Both the position numbers and the translations under genes were made by a program. Below the pieces are notes generated by a model, which saw only the letters and a list, made by a program, of their open reading frames with translations, made no database searches and had not been told where the DNA came from. Of a stretch of DNA of 64,000 bases, positions 63,601-64,000 are shown piece by piece; within the stretch, counting starts at the first letter, position 1, and every line of letters starts with the position of its first letter. The stretch is from assembly GCF_901709675.1 (NCBI RefSeq), contig NC_051088.1, positions 21,428,693-21,492,692 on the forward strand, in the 5' to 3' direction. This DNA is from Syngnathus acus (lineage: Eukaryota > Chordata > Actinopteri > Syngnathiformes > Syngnathidae).

Positions 63601-63743
63601 GTAATGCAAACAGAGCATCTCACAGCAACGTTGTTGACTTGACCCCGAGCGACCCCAAGCGCACCTCCCTCACATATCCAGAGGTGAAATTTGACAAGAA
63701 GTTCAACTCCTCCCTCCCCCTCGATGTGCTCAAATTGAAATAA
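63601..63743 (+). CDS. candidate terminal coding exon of an unidentified plus-strand gene
   Basis: A strong acceptor (pyrimidine tract, then GTTTTTTCAG) is followed at once by a 47-codon open frame ending in TAA. The frame needs one base from an upstream exon (phase 1). The peptide is balanced and not repetitive, including ASHSNVVDLTPSDPKRTSL and then TYPEVKFDKKFNSSLPLDVL, ending KLK. Third positions are C/G-rich, as in expressed exons. I do not recognise the family. No upstream exon with a matching phase was found: the hydrophobic candidate at 61980-62046 ends in phase 2. It could be the end of a neighbouring or nested gene on the strand opposite to zeb2, or a chance frame next to a cryptic acceptor. 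No poly(A) signal is visible before the window ends. Confidence 0.45.
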
Positions 63744-64000
63744 CGACTCCGTCTCCGTGGTAATCGGTAACTAATTGAACCTCGGTGGGGTTGTCGTGGA
63801 GGGATTTTATTTATTTTTATTATTTATTTATTTTATGTTATTTTATTTTATTTAGGTTTTCATATTTTTATTTATCGTATTTCTTATTTTTGATTGATAT
63901 TTATTTTAATTATTTTATTTTATTTTATTTATGACCTGCTCCAACATGCCCACCCTTTGTATGTCAGGTGTGACAGAAGCTACCAAGAGGAGCCAATCAG

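Larger units (their letters stand above)
54374..64000 (-). other. zeb2 intron 2 / upstream region (5' end not in window)
   Basis: Upstream of the first visible coding exon. I searched for the family's first coding exon (the MADGPRCKRRKQ-type segment) and did not find it, so the intron probably continues beyond the window. Contents are an AT-rich stretch 55130-55240, a G-rich block 55595-55630, a hAT-type element, a 72-bp palindromic element, G and C homopolymers (57868-57885, 63447-63465), TG microsatellites (58195-58218, 59553-59587), local tandem duplications (61040-61358, 62640-62900), candidate regulatory blocks and an opposite-strand candidate exon. Confidence 0.7.

Overview
This is vertebrate nuclear DNA, almost certainly from a teleost fish. 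The evidence is GT-AG introns, a compact vertebrate zeb2 gene, several short non-autonomous DNA transposons, and many microsatellites and homopolymer runs. The species cannot be named from the sequence. The small intron sizes (one is 77 bp) and the repeat types suggest a percomorph with a compact genome.

The one gene identified with confidence is zeb2 (Smad-interacting protein 1, SIP1) on the minus strand. Eight coding exons lie at 40627-54373, and every splice junction keeps the reading frame. The visible exons encode about 1199 residues. The short first coding exon of the family (about 24 residues in mammals, carrying the start codon) was not found. It should lie beyond position 64000, so intron 2 exceeds 9.6 kb. 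The protein has the N-terminal zinc-finger cluster, the C2HC finger and homeodomain-like segment, the PLDLS CtBP motif, two sumoylation-type motifs, the C-terminal finger cluster and the acidic tail. The a and b teleost paralogues could not be told apart. A 3'UTR of about 1.4 kb (roughly 39180-40626) carries three miR-200b/c/429-type sites within 116 bases.

Positions 1-39179 lie downstream of zeb2 and contain no recognisable coding gene. This fits the gene-poor flank known for ZEB2 in vertebrates. The stretch holds hAT-type elements with 8-bp target duplications, a TA-flanked element with perfect 25-bp inverted repeats and a paralogous empty site, small palindromic elements, local tandem duplications of 150-190 bp units, microsatellites, and AT-rich unique blocks with octamer and homeodomain-type motifs that are candidate enhancers.

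Positions 54374-64000 are intron 2 or upstream sequence of zeb2, with more of the same repeats. A candidate terminal coding exon on the opposite strand (63601-63743) has no identified family and is the least explained element here. No bacterial-type system, CRISPR array, rRNA or tRNA was seen.
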